Source of the DNA: Actinomycetota bacterium | GTDB lineage: Bacteria; Actinomycetota; Acidimicrobiia; Acidimicrobiales; Ilumatobacteraceae | NCBI GenBank assembly: GCA_026393655.1 | Contig: JAPKZT010000009.1 | Coordinates: 1-10,551, forward strand | Direction of reading: 5' to 3' | Length of the DNA stretch: 10,551 bases | Shown: positions 1 to 6,552 of the stretch, in pieces | How positions within the stretch are numbered: the first letter of the stretch is position 1 | How the letters are laid out: each line of letters opens with the position of its first letter | Position numbers and translations under genes: made by a program | The notes under the pieces: model-generated | The model's database searches: none | What the model was told of the DNA's origin: nothing | Seen by the model: only the letters and a program-made list of their open reading frames with translations

Positions 1-915
1 AAAGTTGACGAGCGAACTGGTGAGTTATTATTTTTTAATTATCAAACGACTGCCCCGTATTTGCACTACGGAGTTGTCTCGGCCGCTCGCGAACTCGTTC
101 ATTACACCGCGATTGATTTGCCAGGGCCACGGTTGCCACATGACATGGCATTCACGACGAACTATGCGATCCTCAATGATTGCCCACTGTTTTGGGATCA
201 AACACTCATCGAAAAAGGAATCTACGCAACCCGCTATCACCCTGAGTTGCCGATGCGAATCGGGATTATTCCGCGACGCGGCACGAATAAAGATATTAAA
301 TGGTTCGACACAAAATCGACTTATGTCTTGCATTGGATTAATGCATACGAAGTTCGCGACGAGATAATTCTTGATGGGTACTTTGAGTATGACCCCTCGC
401 CGAGAGTGAGTCGAGACGCCGATTTAAACACACGGATGTTTAGGTTTCTTGACTTGCATTTAATGCAGTCCCGACCTTACAGATGGCGTTTCAATATGAA
501 AACTGGCGCCGTAAATGAAGGTCCACTTAGCGACACGATCACAGAATTCGGGATGATCAATCAGAACTATGCCGGACTCAAATATCAATATGTTTACAGT
601 GCAGTGCCCACCAAGGGGCAATTCACTTTTGATGGGCTAATCAAGCAGGACGTCGTAAATGGAACTGAAGAAAAATATTTGTTTGGCGAAGGTGTTTACG
701 GCAGCGAAACTGTTGTTGCGCCAAAGCCCAACGCGACGAGTGAAGACGACGCCTATCTCGTAACTTTTGTCTCGGATATCAACAAAGATATTTCGCAATG
801 CTTGGTCTTTGAAGCGCAAAGTATTAGCGACGGCCCGATCGCCAGAGTTCAACTACCCGAACGAATTAGTAGCGGCACTCACTCATGCTGGGCATCAGCA
901 ACCCAGTTGCCGTGA
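1..915 (+). CDS. Carotenoid cleavage oxygenase family protein, 5'-truncated by window edge
   Basis: This is the C-terminal 304 residues of a retinal-pigment-epithelium/carotenoid oxygenase (RPE65/CCD/lignostilbene dioxygenase) protein. The family uses non-haem Fe(II) held by four His to split C=C bonds in carotenoids, apocarotenoids or stilbenes. The frame is open to the left edge, and the first residues (KVDERTGELLFFNY) match the segment just after the first His ligand in this family, so that ligand should lie just outside the window. Three ligands are visible in this fragment: His47 (LPHDMAF), His111 (LHWINAYE) and His294 (THSCWA). PLFWD and the IPRRG segment are also family-typical. The wording PYLHYGVV and PGPRLPHDMAFT looks more like the lignostilbene-dioxygenase-type branch than the neighbour at 879-2252. 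The stop overlaps that convergent gene by 37 bp. The exact substrate cannot be told. Confidence 0.9.
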   Translation, partial: KVDERTGELLFFNYQTTAPYLHYGVVSAARELVHYTAIDLPGPRLPHDMAFTTNYAILNDCPLFWDQTLIEKGIYATRYHPELPMRIGIIPRRGTNKDIKWFDTKSTYVLHWINAYEVRDEIILDGYFEYDPSPRVSRDADLNTRMFRFLDLHLMQSRPYRWRFNMKTGAVNEGPLSDTITEFGMINQNYAGLKYQYVYSAVPTKGQFTFDGLIKQDVVNGTEEKYLFGEGVYGSETVVAPKPNATSEDDAYLVTFVSDINKDISQCLVFEAQSISDGPIARVQLPERISSGTHSCWASATQLP

Positions 916-2252
916 AACCCGTTCGGCACGCGAACCGGTAACGAAACAACTGCGACGGGCTCGCCAACGAAGTCTTGGGCATCAAGTACAACCAAGTCTG
1001 AAAGATCAGTTTCAATGTTGTGACGCAATGCCATTACATAGCCGTCGTCTTCTGATTTTGAGTTTTCTCGCGCGATAAATATCGGCTCGCCGTAACCAAA
1101 ATTCGCGCCGTCATGACGAACCTGATTCGTGCGCTTGGGGAGGTTTTGCTTGATCAAATCTGCTTGAGTAAAAACATTTGCGATGCCTGCAAAATAGCCG
1201 AACTCATGTTTATGGCCCAACAACGATTCATTCATCCGCGGAAACTCCTGTGGGCGGTCGTCTAGACGTTCTTGAGTTGATTTGCCAGTTTGCGGATTAA
1301 GAACCCATCGATCAAATGTTGGCAGACCTTCATTTGGGCCACGCCGTTCAACATCAAACATTTTTTCATGACGTACAGCATCTAAAACTACGGTGCCATC
1401 TGGCGCGTCATAGGCATTCAGTGGATGAAAAATATAGCAACTGTTAATCTCAACCCATTTGATCTCGCTAGCCGAACCTTCGCGCGGCAATAACCCCACT
1501 CTGGCTTTGTAATCGGCATTCCAAATATATGGAAACGAATTGCCAGACATTGCCGAATCAATATTAAATAAACATGGCAAATCAAAAATTAAAATGTATT
1601 TCTCGGTAATCGCGCAATCATGCATCATCGGGCCGCCTGGTAACTCGATATCAACAGTTCGTCGGACTTTACCGTCAACGCCGACAACGAGATACTGAAC
1701 TTGATTGCCCCAGCCCCACCAGTAAGTCATTACATGTAGTTCTCCTGTGCGCGGATCACGTTTTGGATGCGCAGAAAATGCTTGCGGCAATGTGCCCGCA
1801 AAATTTGAAACACGTACCGTTTCAAGTTCGTAATTCATCTCAATTGGTGGTGAGCCACCTTCAACCAGTGCCCAAGTTGCGCCAGCATGACCAATCACAT
1901 TTGTATTCGACGCGAATTGAGCATGATCGGCTGGCCAATCTGACTGTGGTGCCAACTCGCCAAGAGTTTTTGCAACATCGCGGTCGCGCACCCAACGATT
2001 GCGATACCACTCTGCTTTGCCGTCGTTAATACGAATACCATGCACCATCCCAGAGCCGAGAAACCAATGATACGAATCCGGATTTATATCACCAATTGGA
2101 TTCGGCCCATTTCGCAAATAGCGACCCGTCAACTCATCAGGCAGTTTGCCCGTCACACGCAAATCAAACGCCGTTGTCTCAACATCGACAGGCGCCAAGT
2201 TGCCCGACAAAAATGGATTACTAGATTTACGCAGCGCCGAAGCATTCGTCAT
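879..2252 (-). CDS. Carotenoid cleavage oxygenase family protein (full length)
   Basis: This 457-residue protein has the usual length for bacterial carotenoid/apocarotenoid oxygenases (Fe(II)-dependent, cytosolic or membrane-associated, seven-bladed propeller). All four expected His ligands are visible: His162 (FSAHPKRDP), His211 (MMHDCAIT), His276 (FHPLNAYD) and His447 (GFHGNWV). The N-terminal GRYLRNGPNP and the HWFLGSGMVHG segment are classic family signatures. The start is set at ATG 2252; an in-frame TTG two codons upstream (2258) is possible but less likely. No strong Shine-Dalgarno site precedes it, and a TAnnnT -10-like element 8 nt upstream would fit near-leaderless expression. It is clearly divergent from the oxygenase at 1-915, so the pair is not a recent tandem copy. 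Whether it acts on carotenoids, retinoids or aromatic stilbenes is unknown. Confidence 0.93.
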   Translation of the reverse strand: MTNASALRKSSNPFLSGNLAPVDVETTAFDLRVTGKLPDELTGRYLRNGPNPIGDINPDSYHWFLGSGMVHGIRINDGKAEWYRNRWVRDRDVAKTLGELAPQSDWPADHAQFASNTNVIGHAGATWALVEGGSPPIEMNYELETVRVSNFAGTLPQAFSAHPKRDPRTGELHVMTYWWGWGNQVQYLVVGVDGKVRRTVDIELPGGPMMHDCAITEKYILIFDLPCLFNIDSAMSGNSFPYIWNADYKARVGLLPREGSASEIKWVEINSCYIFHPLNAYDAPDGTVVLDAVRHEKMFDVERRGPNEGLPTFDRWVLNPQTGKSTQERLDDRPQEFPRMNESLLGHKHEFGYFAGIANVFTQADLIKQNLPKRTNQVRHDGANFGYGEPIFIARENSKSEDDGYVMALRHNIETDLSDLVVLDAQDFVGEPVAVVSLPVRVPNGFHGNWVADAQHE

Positions 2253-2263
2253 AAGCAAAAATG

Positions 2264-2274
2264 CTAACAGTTAG
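2264..2274. promoter_or_regulatory. Perfect 11-bp palindrome between divergent genes
   Basis: CTAACAGTTAG (5-bp arms around one base) sits in the 40-bp gap between the divergent starts at 2252 (-) and 2293 (+). It overlaps a TAGCAT-like -10 on the minus strand (2266-2261) and lies 5 bp from a TAGCGT-like -10 on the plus strand (2279-2284). It could be a shared operator. It is short, and both -10 matches are weak, so this is only a candidate. Confidence 0.2.
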
Positions 2275-2292
2275 GGCGTAGCGTGAGAACCT

Positions 2293-3141
2293 ATGTGGGG
2301 AACACCAGACATGGTCTCAAAACTTGAACACGTGCTGGTACGCACACCGACAACAATTGGCAACTTTGTCGCAGATGCGCAATGGCGTGAACCCAATCGT
2401 GATGCGCTTGTGCCTGAGCATTGCGAATTTGTAGATTTGCTTAGCGAACTTGGCTGCACCGTGCACACCGCACCAGCAGTCGACGGATTAGTTGATGCGG
2501 TTTACATGCATGATCCGATGAGCATGACGCCACACGGTGCGATCTTGCTGCAAATGGGCAAACGAGTTCGCCAACCCGAGCCGGCGCAAATTCGCAAAGA
2601 CCTCGAGCGCATCGGCGTGCCAATCTTGGGAGAACTTACAGGCTCAGCAATCGCTGATGGAGGCGACAAAGTTTGGATCGATGCAAAAACTTTACTGATT
2701 GGTCATGGCTATCGATCAAACGGTGAAGGTATCTCGCAAATCAGAAATATGCTCTCGCCATTTGGCGTCGAAGTACACGCCTTTGACTTGCCGCACTTTC
2801 AGGGTCCCGACGCGGTGTTGCACTTAATGTCGGTGCTATCGCCGATCAGTCATACACGTGCAGTTGTCTACGAACCGCTTGCTCCAATTCGTCTGCTCGA
2901 ATTTCTCAAATCGCGTAACATCAGTTGGCTGACCGTGAACGACGCCGAAGTTCACACTCAGGGCGCAAACATTTTGACGGTTGCGCCAGATGTCGTTGTT
3001 TTGGCAGCCGGAAACCCAGAGATTGAAGGCAAGTTACGTGAATCTGGTGTCGCCGTACATATTTTTAATGGCGCTAACGTCGCGGTTAAAGGCGATGGCG
3101 GACCGACATGTCTAACTGCGCCGCTTTCGCGCATAAATTAA
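2293..3141 (+). CDS. DDAH/arginine-deiminase-fold hydrolase or amidinotransferase
   Basis: This 282-residue protein of the guanidino-group-modifying (pentein) superfamily is closest by eye to bacterial dimethylarginine dimethylaminohydrolase-like proteins, which hydrolyse N-methylated arginines to citrulline plus methylamines. It opens with the WG...LEHVLVRTP strand seen in the family. Visible functional residues are Asp74 (YMHDPM), the DGGD at 122-125 (the DDAH form of the EGGD motif), GHGYRSN around 137-143 (arginine-carboxylate-binding loop), catalytic His177 (VLHLMSVLSP) and nucleophile Cys273 (GGPTCLTAPL) close to the C-terminus. ATG 2293 is preferred over ATG 2311 because it retains the conserved WG. 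The gene is divergent from the oxygenase and converges, 8 bp apart, on the phosphatase gene. An arginine deiminase or an orphan amidinohydrolase remains possible. Confidence 0.82.
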   Translation: MWGTPDMVSKLEHVLVRTPTTIGNFVADAQWREPNRDALVPEHCEFVDLLSELGCTVHTAPAVDGLVDAVYMHDPMSMTPHGAILLQMGKRVRQPEPAQIRKDLERIGVPILGELTGSAIADGGDKVWIDAKTLLIGHGYRSNGEGISQIRNMLSPFGVEVHAFDLPHFQGPDAVLHLMSVLSPISHTRAVVYEPLAPIRLLEFLKSRNISWLTVNDAEVHTQGANILTVAPDVVVLAAGNPEIEGKLRESGVAVHIFNGANVAVKGDGGPTCLTAPLSRIN

Positions 3142-3166
3142 CGCGTGAATTAGCGCAGATGCGCGA
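3127..3166. terminator. Dyad across the two convergent stop codons, possible bidirectional terminator
   Basis: Perfect 8-bp GC-rich arms TCGCGCAT (3127-3134) and ATGCGCGA (3159-3166) bracket both stop codons (3139-3141 on plus, 3150-3152 on minus). The 24-nt loop itself contains a near-palindrome around ACGCGT. On the plus strand the right arm is followed by a T-rich tract (TTTCATTT), as in a weak intrinsic terminator; the minus-strand side lacks a good U-tract. The long loop lowers confidence. Confidence 0.35.
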
Positions 3167-3737
3167 TTTCATTTAACGAAGCAATCGATCGCAATCCGTT
3201 TTGCGCCGCAACGACTCGGTGAATCGATGTGTATTGCGGATAGAAAAAACCGCGCTCAGTTGCAATCCCTAAAACATGGGCGATGTATTGATTAATCACA
3301 CCACCGTGACAAGTCACGACAATGTGCTGCGAAGCATGTTGACGAATCAATTGTTCAAGACTTGAGACGACACGATGGCGAAAACTCTCGAGCGTGTCTG
3401 AGTCAGATTGCCAACCGCCCGCCACTAGTTTGAGCCAGCGCTCATCATTAGCGGCACGCAACTCTTCAATTGGGATGTATTCGTTCGACAGGCGGTCATA
3501 TTCAGCAACATCGTCAACAATTGAGATCGGCAAACCTGTTTTTTTAGCCAACGGTTCAGCAGTTTGAAATGCCCGCTTCATCGGGCTCGAATAGATTGCC
3601 GCAATTGACTCGGTCGCTAAATAATTTGCTAATCGCGCAGATTGATCGTGACCTTCGACCGAGAGTTCAGGGTCAGCAGGACCTTCAACTACTTCTCGAC
3701 GCACCGGCAAACCGTGCCGAACAAGTATTAACTCCAT
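3150..3737 (-). CDS. Histidine phosphatase family protein (phosphoglycerate-mutase-like)
   Basis: This 195-residue cytosolic protein belongs to histidine phosphatase branch 1. The catalytic core is complete: the RHG box with nucleophile His8 (LVRHGLP), Arg55 in the phosphate-pocket segment SSPMKRAFQTAE, a likely general acid Glu79 (DDVAEYD) and the second His144 (VTCHGGVINQYI). The length fits small broad-specificity phosphatases such as CobC/GpmB/SixA-like proteins; nothing singles out one substrate. The gene lies 3 bp downstream of the phosphotransferase gene stop (3741) on the same strand, with no clear ribosome site of its own, so translational coupling in a two-gene operon is likely. A kinase followed directly by a phosphatase suggests related substrates, but that is inference. 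Confidence 0.9.
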   Translation of the reverse strand: MELILVRHGLPVRREVVEGPADPELSVEGHDQSARLANYLATESIAAIYSSPMKRAFQTAEPLAKKTGLPISIVDDVAEYDRLSNEYIPIEELRAANDERWLKLVAGGWQSDSDTLESFRHRVVSSLEQLIRQHASQHIVVTCHGGVINQYIAHVLGIATERGFFYPQYTSIHRVVAAQNGLRSIASLNEIAHLR

Positions 3738-3740
3738 TTG

Positions 3741-4790
3741 TCAGATCAATTTAGCAAGATCCAGTTCGTTAAATGCTCTCTCAAAGCGAGAATTCATTGT
3801 TTCTACGAGCGCACGTGAGCGCGGCTCGTTGAGATCCATCCCACGACTTGCAACAACTGGGTAGACAAGACAGAACAATGCCGTGCCCCGATACTGCAAC
3901 CACAATCGATCTCGATCTATATCGGTCACGCCATTTGCACGCAAACCTTCAAGCCATCGCTCAAATAGTTCACCCTCGTATTTGCTTGCATCTTGCGCAG
4001 TCAAACTTTGTGTCACAAAATAGGCAAGGTCATATGCGCCAGACCCAGTGCCAATTAATTGAAAGTCATACAAAATAAAATCGTTATCTTTTGTGAACAT
4101 CATATTGTCGGCGCGAAAGTCACCGTGAGCCAAAGTTGTTGGTCCAGCCATTAGTGAAGACATTAAATTGCCAATCTCCGGTGCAAATTTTTCACCAATT
4201 TTGAGCATTGACTCTGAAAGATCAAGTTCTTTTTTAACTTTCTCCCAGCCTTCAGCAAATACGATTGGCAAGATAGCTGGATAAATCGGGTCGCTAAACG
4301 CAATCGTTGTACCGTCGGCGGCAAGACCGTCGGCTTTGCCCCACCACTTGGCATGAATTTTCGCAAGTGCATCCACTGCGCGTCGGGCATCTTCAATACC
4401 GATTCCGAGTGTTTGGTCAATAATTCGGTGGCCGGCTAAATCTTCAAGCACCATCGCAAATTGACTCGTCTCTTCATTGATTTCGCCGTAAAAAGACTTT
4501 GGTGTAATTACTGGACACTCTTTAGCTAAGGATTTAAAAAATCGAACTTCGCGAATGTACATTCGCAAAATTGAAGAAGTAAAAACTGCTGCTTCATCAA
4601 GCGCCGGCATTTTTACAATCACGCTGGCTGGACAGTTTTCGCCTGTAATTTTTGCGCGATAAACCGCACTCGCCACACCCACTCCGACACCAATAATTCC
4701 GATGTCGGCAGTTTTAATCTCTAGACCAGTGGCCTCAGCCAACCATTCAGCATTGACGTCATTAATCGAACTCGGTATTGCAGCAACCAT
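3741..4790 (-). CDS. APH/ecdysteroid-kinase-like small-molecule phosphotransferase
   Basis: This 349-residue protein with the aminoglycoside-phosphotransferase fold transfers phosphate from ATP to a small hydroxylated molecule in the cytosol. Visible kinase elements, in order, are a glycine-rich nucleotide loop (GVGVGVASAVYRAKI, about 34-48), ATP lysine Lys60 (VIVKMP), a conserved Glu81 helix, hinge VLEDL near 114-118, catalytic loop HGDFRADN (222-229, Asp224) and metal-binding Asp242 (YDFQ, the APH counterpart of DFG). The LAKIHAKWW stretch is typical of the EcKL/DUF1679-like branch rather than antibiotic kinases. The start ATG 4790 has a G-rich Shine-Dalgarno-like run (GGGGGA) 5 nt upstream. 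It heads an operon with the phosphatase gene at 3150-3737. The substrate is unknown, and I see no basis for calling it a resistance gene. Confidence 0.88.
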   Translation of the reverse strand: MVAAIPSSINDVNAEWLAEATGLEIKTADIGIIGVGVGVASAVYRAKITGENCPASVIVKMPALDEAAVFTSSILRMYIREVRFFKSLAKECPVITPKSFYGEINEETSQFAMVLEDLAGHRIIDQTLGIGIEDARRAVDALAKIHAKWWGKADGLAADGTTIAFSDPIYPAILPIVFAEGWEKVKKELDLSESMLKIGEKFAPEIGNLMSSLMAGPTTLAHGDFRADNMMFTKDNDFILYDFQLIGTGSGAYDLAYFVTQSLTAQDASKYEGELFERWLEGLRANGVTDIDRDRLWLQYRGTALFCLVYPVVASRGMDLNEPRSRALVETMNSRFERAFNELDLAKLI

Positions 4791-4804
4791 CTAATCCCCC
4801 AACT

Positions 4805-4827
4805 AGTTAAGTCCACCTAACTTAACT
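4805..4827. promoter_or_regulatory. Inverted repeat AGTTAAGT-N7-ACTTAACT upstream of kinase gene
   Basis: Perfect 8-bp arms (4805-4812 and 4820-4827) separated by 7 bp give a 23-bp symmetric site about 15 bp upstream of the minus-strand kinase start at 4790. The arm at 4820-4827 contains a TAAGTT that could serve as the -10 on the minus strand, so a protein bound here would overlap the core promoter. Size and symmetry suit a dimeric repressor operator. No regulator is coded next to it, so the binder is unknown. A terminator is less likely because the arms are AT-rich and no U-tract follows. Confidence 0.45.
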
Positions 4828-4840
4828 CGCCAGACATGAT

Positions 4841-4863
4841 GATGTCACATCGGAGTCGACATC
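4841..4863. repeat. Nested GATGTC/GACATC inverted repeats
   Basis: GATGT-C-ACATC is a perfect interrupted palindrome at 4841-4851. The same left arm also pairs with GACATC at 4858-4863, and another GACAT lies at 4833-4837. These dyads sit between the end of the pentapeptide-repeat gene (4882) and the AGTTAAGT dyad. They could be further operator half-sites or part of the pentapeptide transcript's 3' end; the sequence alone does not decide. Confidence 0.3.
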
Positions 4864-4881
4864 TTAATTGCTACTTGTTTT

Positions 4882-5541
4882 TTAAGGACAGAAGGTGTTG
4901 ACTTTTGATTTGAATTTCTTTATTTTTGCCATTTGCGCTTCATTGGTGCCAGTAACAGTTGTCAAATCAACATCACAAAAAATCGCACCAGTTAAGTTCG
5001 CACCCTCAAGATTTGTGTCGGTCATCACCGCTGCTGTGAAGTCAACACCACTTAGGTCTGCTCCAGAAAAATTAACTCGCCTTAAATCAGCGCGGATGAA
5101 TTGCGAACTCGCGAGATTTGCACTTGAAAAATTTGAATAAATTAATGTTGCGGCACTGAAATCAATAGATCCAAGTTGCAACCGCGAGAAGTCAACTTCA
5201 TTGAGGCTCGCGAACTGGCATTGCGCAAGTCTGATACACGATGCGTCGTTACCTGCGGCAGCAGTCGGAGGAACTGTCGTGCTCGTTGTGCTGGTTGTGC
5301 TCGTCGTAGTTGTCGTACTCGTCTCGCTAATCGTGTTAGTTGTGCTGTCTGTAGTTGCCGGCTCTAATGCAATGGTCGTATCAGGAGCGAGAGGTTCAAT
5401 CGTTTTTGAAATACCGATTTTTGATAAGGCGCTAACAACAGTCGAGTTATCCGCTTTGTACAGCCGAGCCACCATCACCACAAGTGCGATAACTACAACT
5501 AATACAAGGATCGAGATAGACACAACTTTGTTTTTAAGCAT
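4882..5541 (-). CDS. Membrane-anchored pentapeptide-repeat protein with Thr/Ser-rich linker
   Basis: This 219-residue protein has three parts. An N-terminal hydrophobic segment (about 5-25) follows a short basic start, so it is a membrane anchor or uncleaved signal. A low-complexity Thr/Ser linker (about 60-93, repeated STT units ending in VPPT) is the style common in actinobacterial exported proteins. An extracytoplasmic right-handed pentapeptide-repeat domain (about 110-193) shows central Leu/Phe at five-residue spacing (ADLRRVNFSGADLSGVDF). Four Cys (102, 108, 189, 218) bracket the repeat domain and could form disulfides capping it. A short charged helix (about 203-213) ends the protein. 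The function is unknown; unlike Qnr/MfpA-type repeats it should face outside the membrane and is unlikely to protect gyrase. A TAGACT -10-like box 6 nt before the ATG suggests leaderless transcription. Confidence 0.85.
   Translation of the reverse strand: MLKNKVVSISILVLVVVIALVVMVARLYKADNSTVVSALSKIGISKTIEPLAPDTTIALEPATTDSTTNTISETSTTTTTSTTSTTSTTVPPTAAAGNDASCIRLAQCQFASLNEVDFSRLQLGSIDFSAATLIYSNFSSANLASSQFIRADLRRVNFSGADLSGVDFTAAVMTDTNLEGANLTGAIFCDVDLTTVTGTNEAQMAKIKKFKSKVNTFCP
5270..5345 (-). repeat. Low-complexity Thr/Ser codon tract
   Basis: This imperfect trinucleotide-scale repetition (ACN/AGC-type codons on the minus strand) encodes the TTSTTSTTSTT linker of the pentapeptide-repeat protein. 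On the plus strand it reads as a run of Val/Leu codons. Such tracts vary in length between relatives and are prone to slippage. Confidence 0.6.
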
Positions 5542-5547
5542 AAAACA

Positions 5548-5553
5548 AGTCTA
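5548..5553 (-). promoter_or_regulatory. Candidate -10 element for pentapeptide-repeat gene (leaderless)
   Basis: On the minus strand TAGACT (fits TAnnnT) ends 6 nt before the ATG at 5541. Transcription would then begin at or next to the start codon, as is common for leaderless actinobacterial genes. No convincing -35 is seen, and no Shine-Dalgarno sequence precedes the ATG. Confidence 0.35.
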
Positions 5554-5648
5554 TTCTGCAAAGTCTTTCGGAATCTGCACGTTCATATGGTGCTTGCCCT
5601 ACAGAAATTGCACAATTACCTAAAAACGCAGGCAAACTCTATAGCAAC

Positions 5649-6542
5649 ATGTTTTCTCTACATATCGTGGCTTTTGTCACCACTTTTGTCACAGCAAAAA
5701 AACCTGTCGAAGAAACAGGTTTTATGAAGTACATGACAGATCCAGTCATTGCTATTGCAATCGTCTTGGGATGTTTTATTTTCACGCGAATTTCGTATGC
5801 AATTTTAAGTATTGTCGTGCGACGAATCGCTGATCGAAGCCCATCCAACGCTGCTAATTGGTGGAAGAACAGTGTGCGACGAATTGGTGCAGAAACACTT
5901 GAGAGCGGCGAACAACGTCGACGACAACGTATCGATGCTGCGACTCGAATGTTGCATCACTTCATCAGTCTTGCAGCGTGGATAATTTCACTAATCGCAA
6001 TTTTTAATGTTCTCAACCTCAACGCCGCATTCTTTTTATCAAGCGCAGGTTTCTTGGGTGCGGGTCTAGCCGTTGGCGGCCAGCACCGAGTAAACGATTA
6101 TCTCACAGGCCTTGCAGTACTTCTCGAAGATCGATACGGCGTCGGCGATGAAATTGAAGCCGAACTTGGTTGGCAAAAACCAGTACACGGTTTTGTTGAA
6201 CATGTTGGCATGGTCACGACTCGGCTGCGCGATGGCGTCAGCACAGTTCATATTCCACATAGTCAATTGGCTAGCGTGCGCAATCTCAGCCAAGAACCGG
6301 TTACAACAAGACTTGAAATGACTATTTCGCCAAGCAATGCAAGTGCAAATACAGTTTCAAACACAATGCGTGATTTGGCAGGCACTAAAGGATTAACTAC
6401 AGTTTTGTTTGTTGACGATATTGAAGCCGCAGGCGAAGGTGACAGAGTTGAACTAAATGTACGAACTTCACGACCACTCACCGCTCACGAACGCGAATTG
6501 CTCATACAACGAGCATCTGAGGTCTTGTCTAAAGACAAGTAA
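5649..6542 (+). CDS. MscS-family mechanosensitive ion channel
   Basis: This 297-residue inner-membrane protein is a small-conductance mechanosensitive channel that would release solutes on osmotic downshock. Segments, in order, are an optional hydrophobic N-terminus (1-16), TM1 (about 32-57), a basic loop (58-100), TM2 (about 102-124) and the pore-lining TM3 (about 128-160) with Gly/Ala packing (SSAGFLGAGLAVGGQ). The family-typical LLEDRYGVGDEI follows, leading into the beta and C-terminal cytosolic domains (HGFVEHVGMVTTRLRDG, then VHIPHSQLASVRNLS). Three-TM architecture and length are ordinary for actinobacterial MscS. The start is uncertain: ATG 5649 has no ribosome site, whereas ATG 5724 (Met26, just before TM1) follows AGG within a hairpin. 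Both keep the whole channel core. The M23 peptidase gene follows after 10 bp and is probably co-transcribed. Confidence 0.9.
   Translation: MFSLHIVAFVTTFVTAKKPVEETGFMKYMTDPVIAIAIVLGCFIFTRISYAILSIVVRRIADRSPSNAANWWKNSVRRIGAETLESGEQRRRQRIDAATRMLHHFISLAAWIISLIAIFNVLNLNAAFFLSSAGFLGAGLAVGGQHRVNDYLTGLAVLLEDRYGVGDEIEAELGWQKPVHGFVEHVGMVTTRLRDGVSTVHIPHSQLASVRNLSQEPVTTRLEMTISPSNASANTVSNTMRDLAGTKGLTTVLFVDDIEAAGEGDRVELNVRTSRPLTAHERELLIQRASEVLSKDK
5699..5723 (+). promoter_or_regulatory. 9-bp hairpin immediately before in-frame ATG 5724
   Basis: AAAACCTGT (5699-5707) and ACAGGTTTT (5715-5723) are perfect 9-bp arms with a 7-nt loop CGAAGAA. The structure resembles an A-tract/T-tract bidirectional terminator. 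It lies inside the longest MscS reading frame, or directly in the leader if translation begins at ATG 5724. In the latter case the only Shine-Dalgarno-like AGG (5717-5719) is buried in the stem, which could restrain translation. The dyad is seen directly; its role is inference. Confidence 0.4.
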
Positions 6543-6552
6543 TAAATCGAGA

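Noticed and set aside
886..906. CTGGG-N9-CCCAG hairpin between the oxygenase genes as an intrinsic terminator
   Set aside because: The stem is only 5 bp with no U-tract on either side, and the symmetry is explained by the overlapping homologous H-x-x-W codons.
61..915. TTG at 61 as a true start of the first gene
   Set aside because: The same frame is open back to position 1 and those 20 codons continue family-like sequence (DERTGELLFFNY), so the gene is simply cut by the window edge.
3741..4790. Antibiotic-resistance aminoglycoside phosphotransferase
   Set aside because: The fold and HGD/YDFQ motifs match the APH superfamily, but the LAKIHAKWW region and general layout point to the EcKL-like metabolic branch; nothing suggests resistance or mobility.
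5270..5345. Possible CRISPR or tandem-repeat array
   Set aside because: The repeats are irregular three- to nine-base codon repeats inside a gene, with no spacers.
5201..5623. A plus-strand frame with a long Val/Leu run that looks like a membrane protein
   Set aside because: It is the exact antisense of the Thr/Ser linker codons of the minus-strand pentapeptide-repeat gene; the hydrophobic run is a by-product of ACN codons read in reverse.
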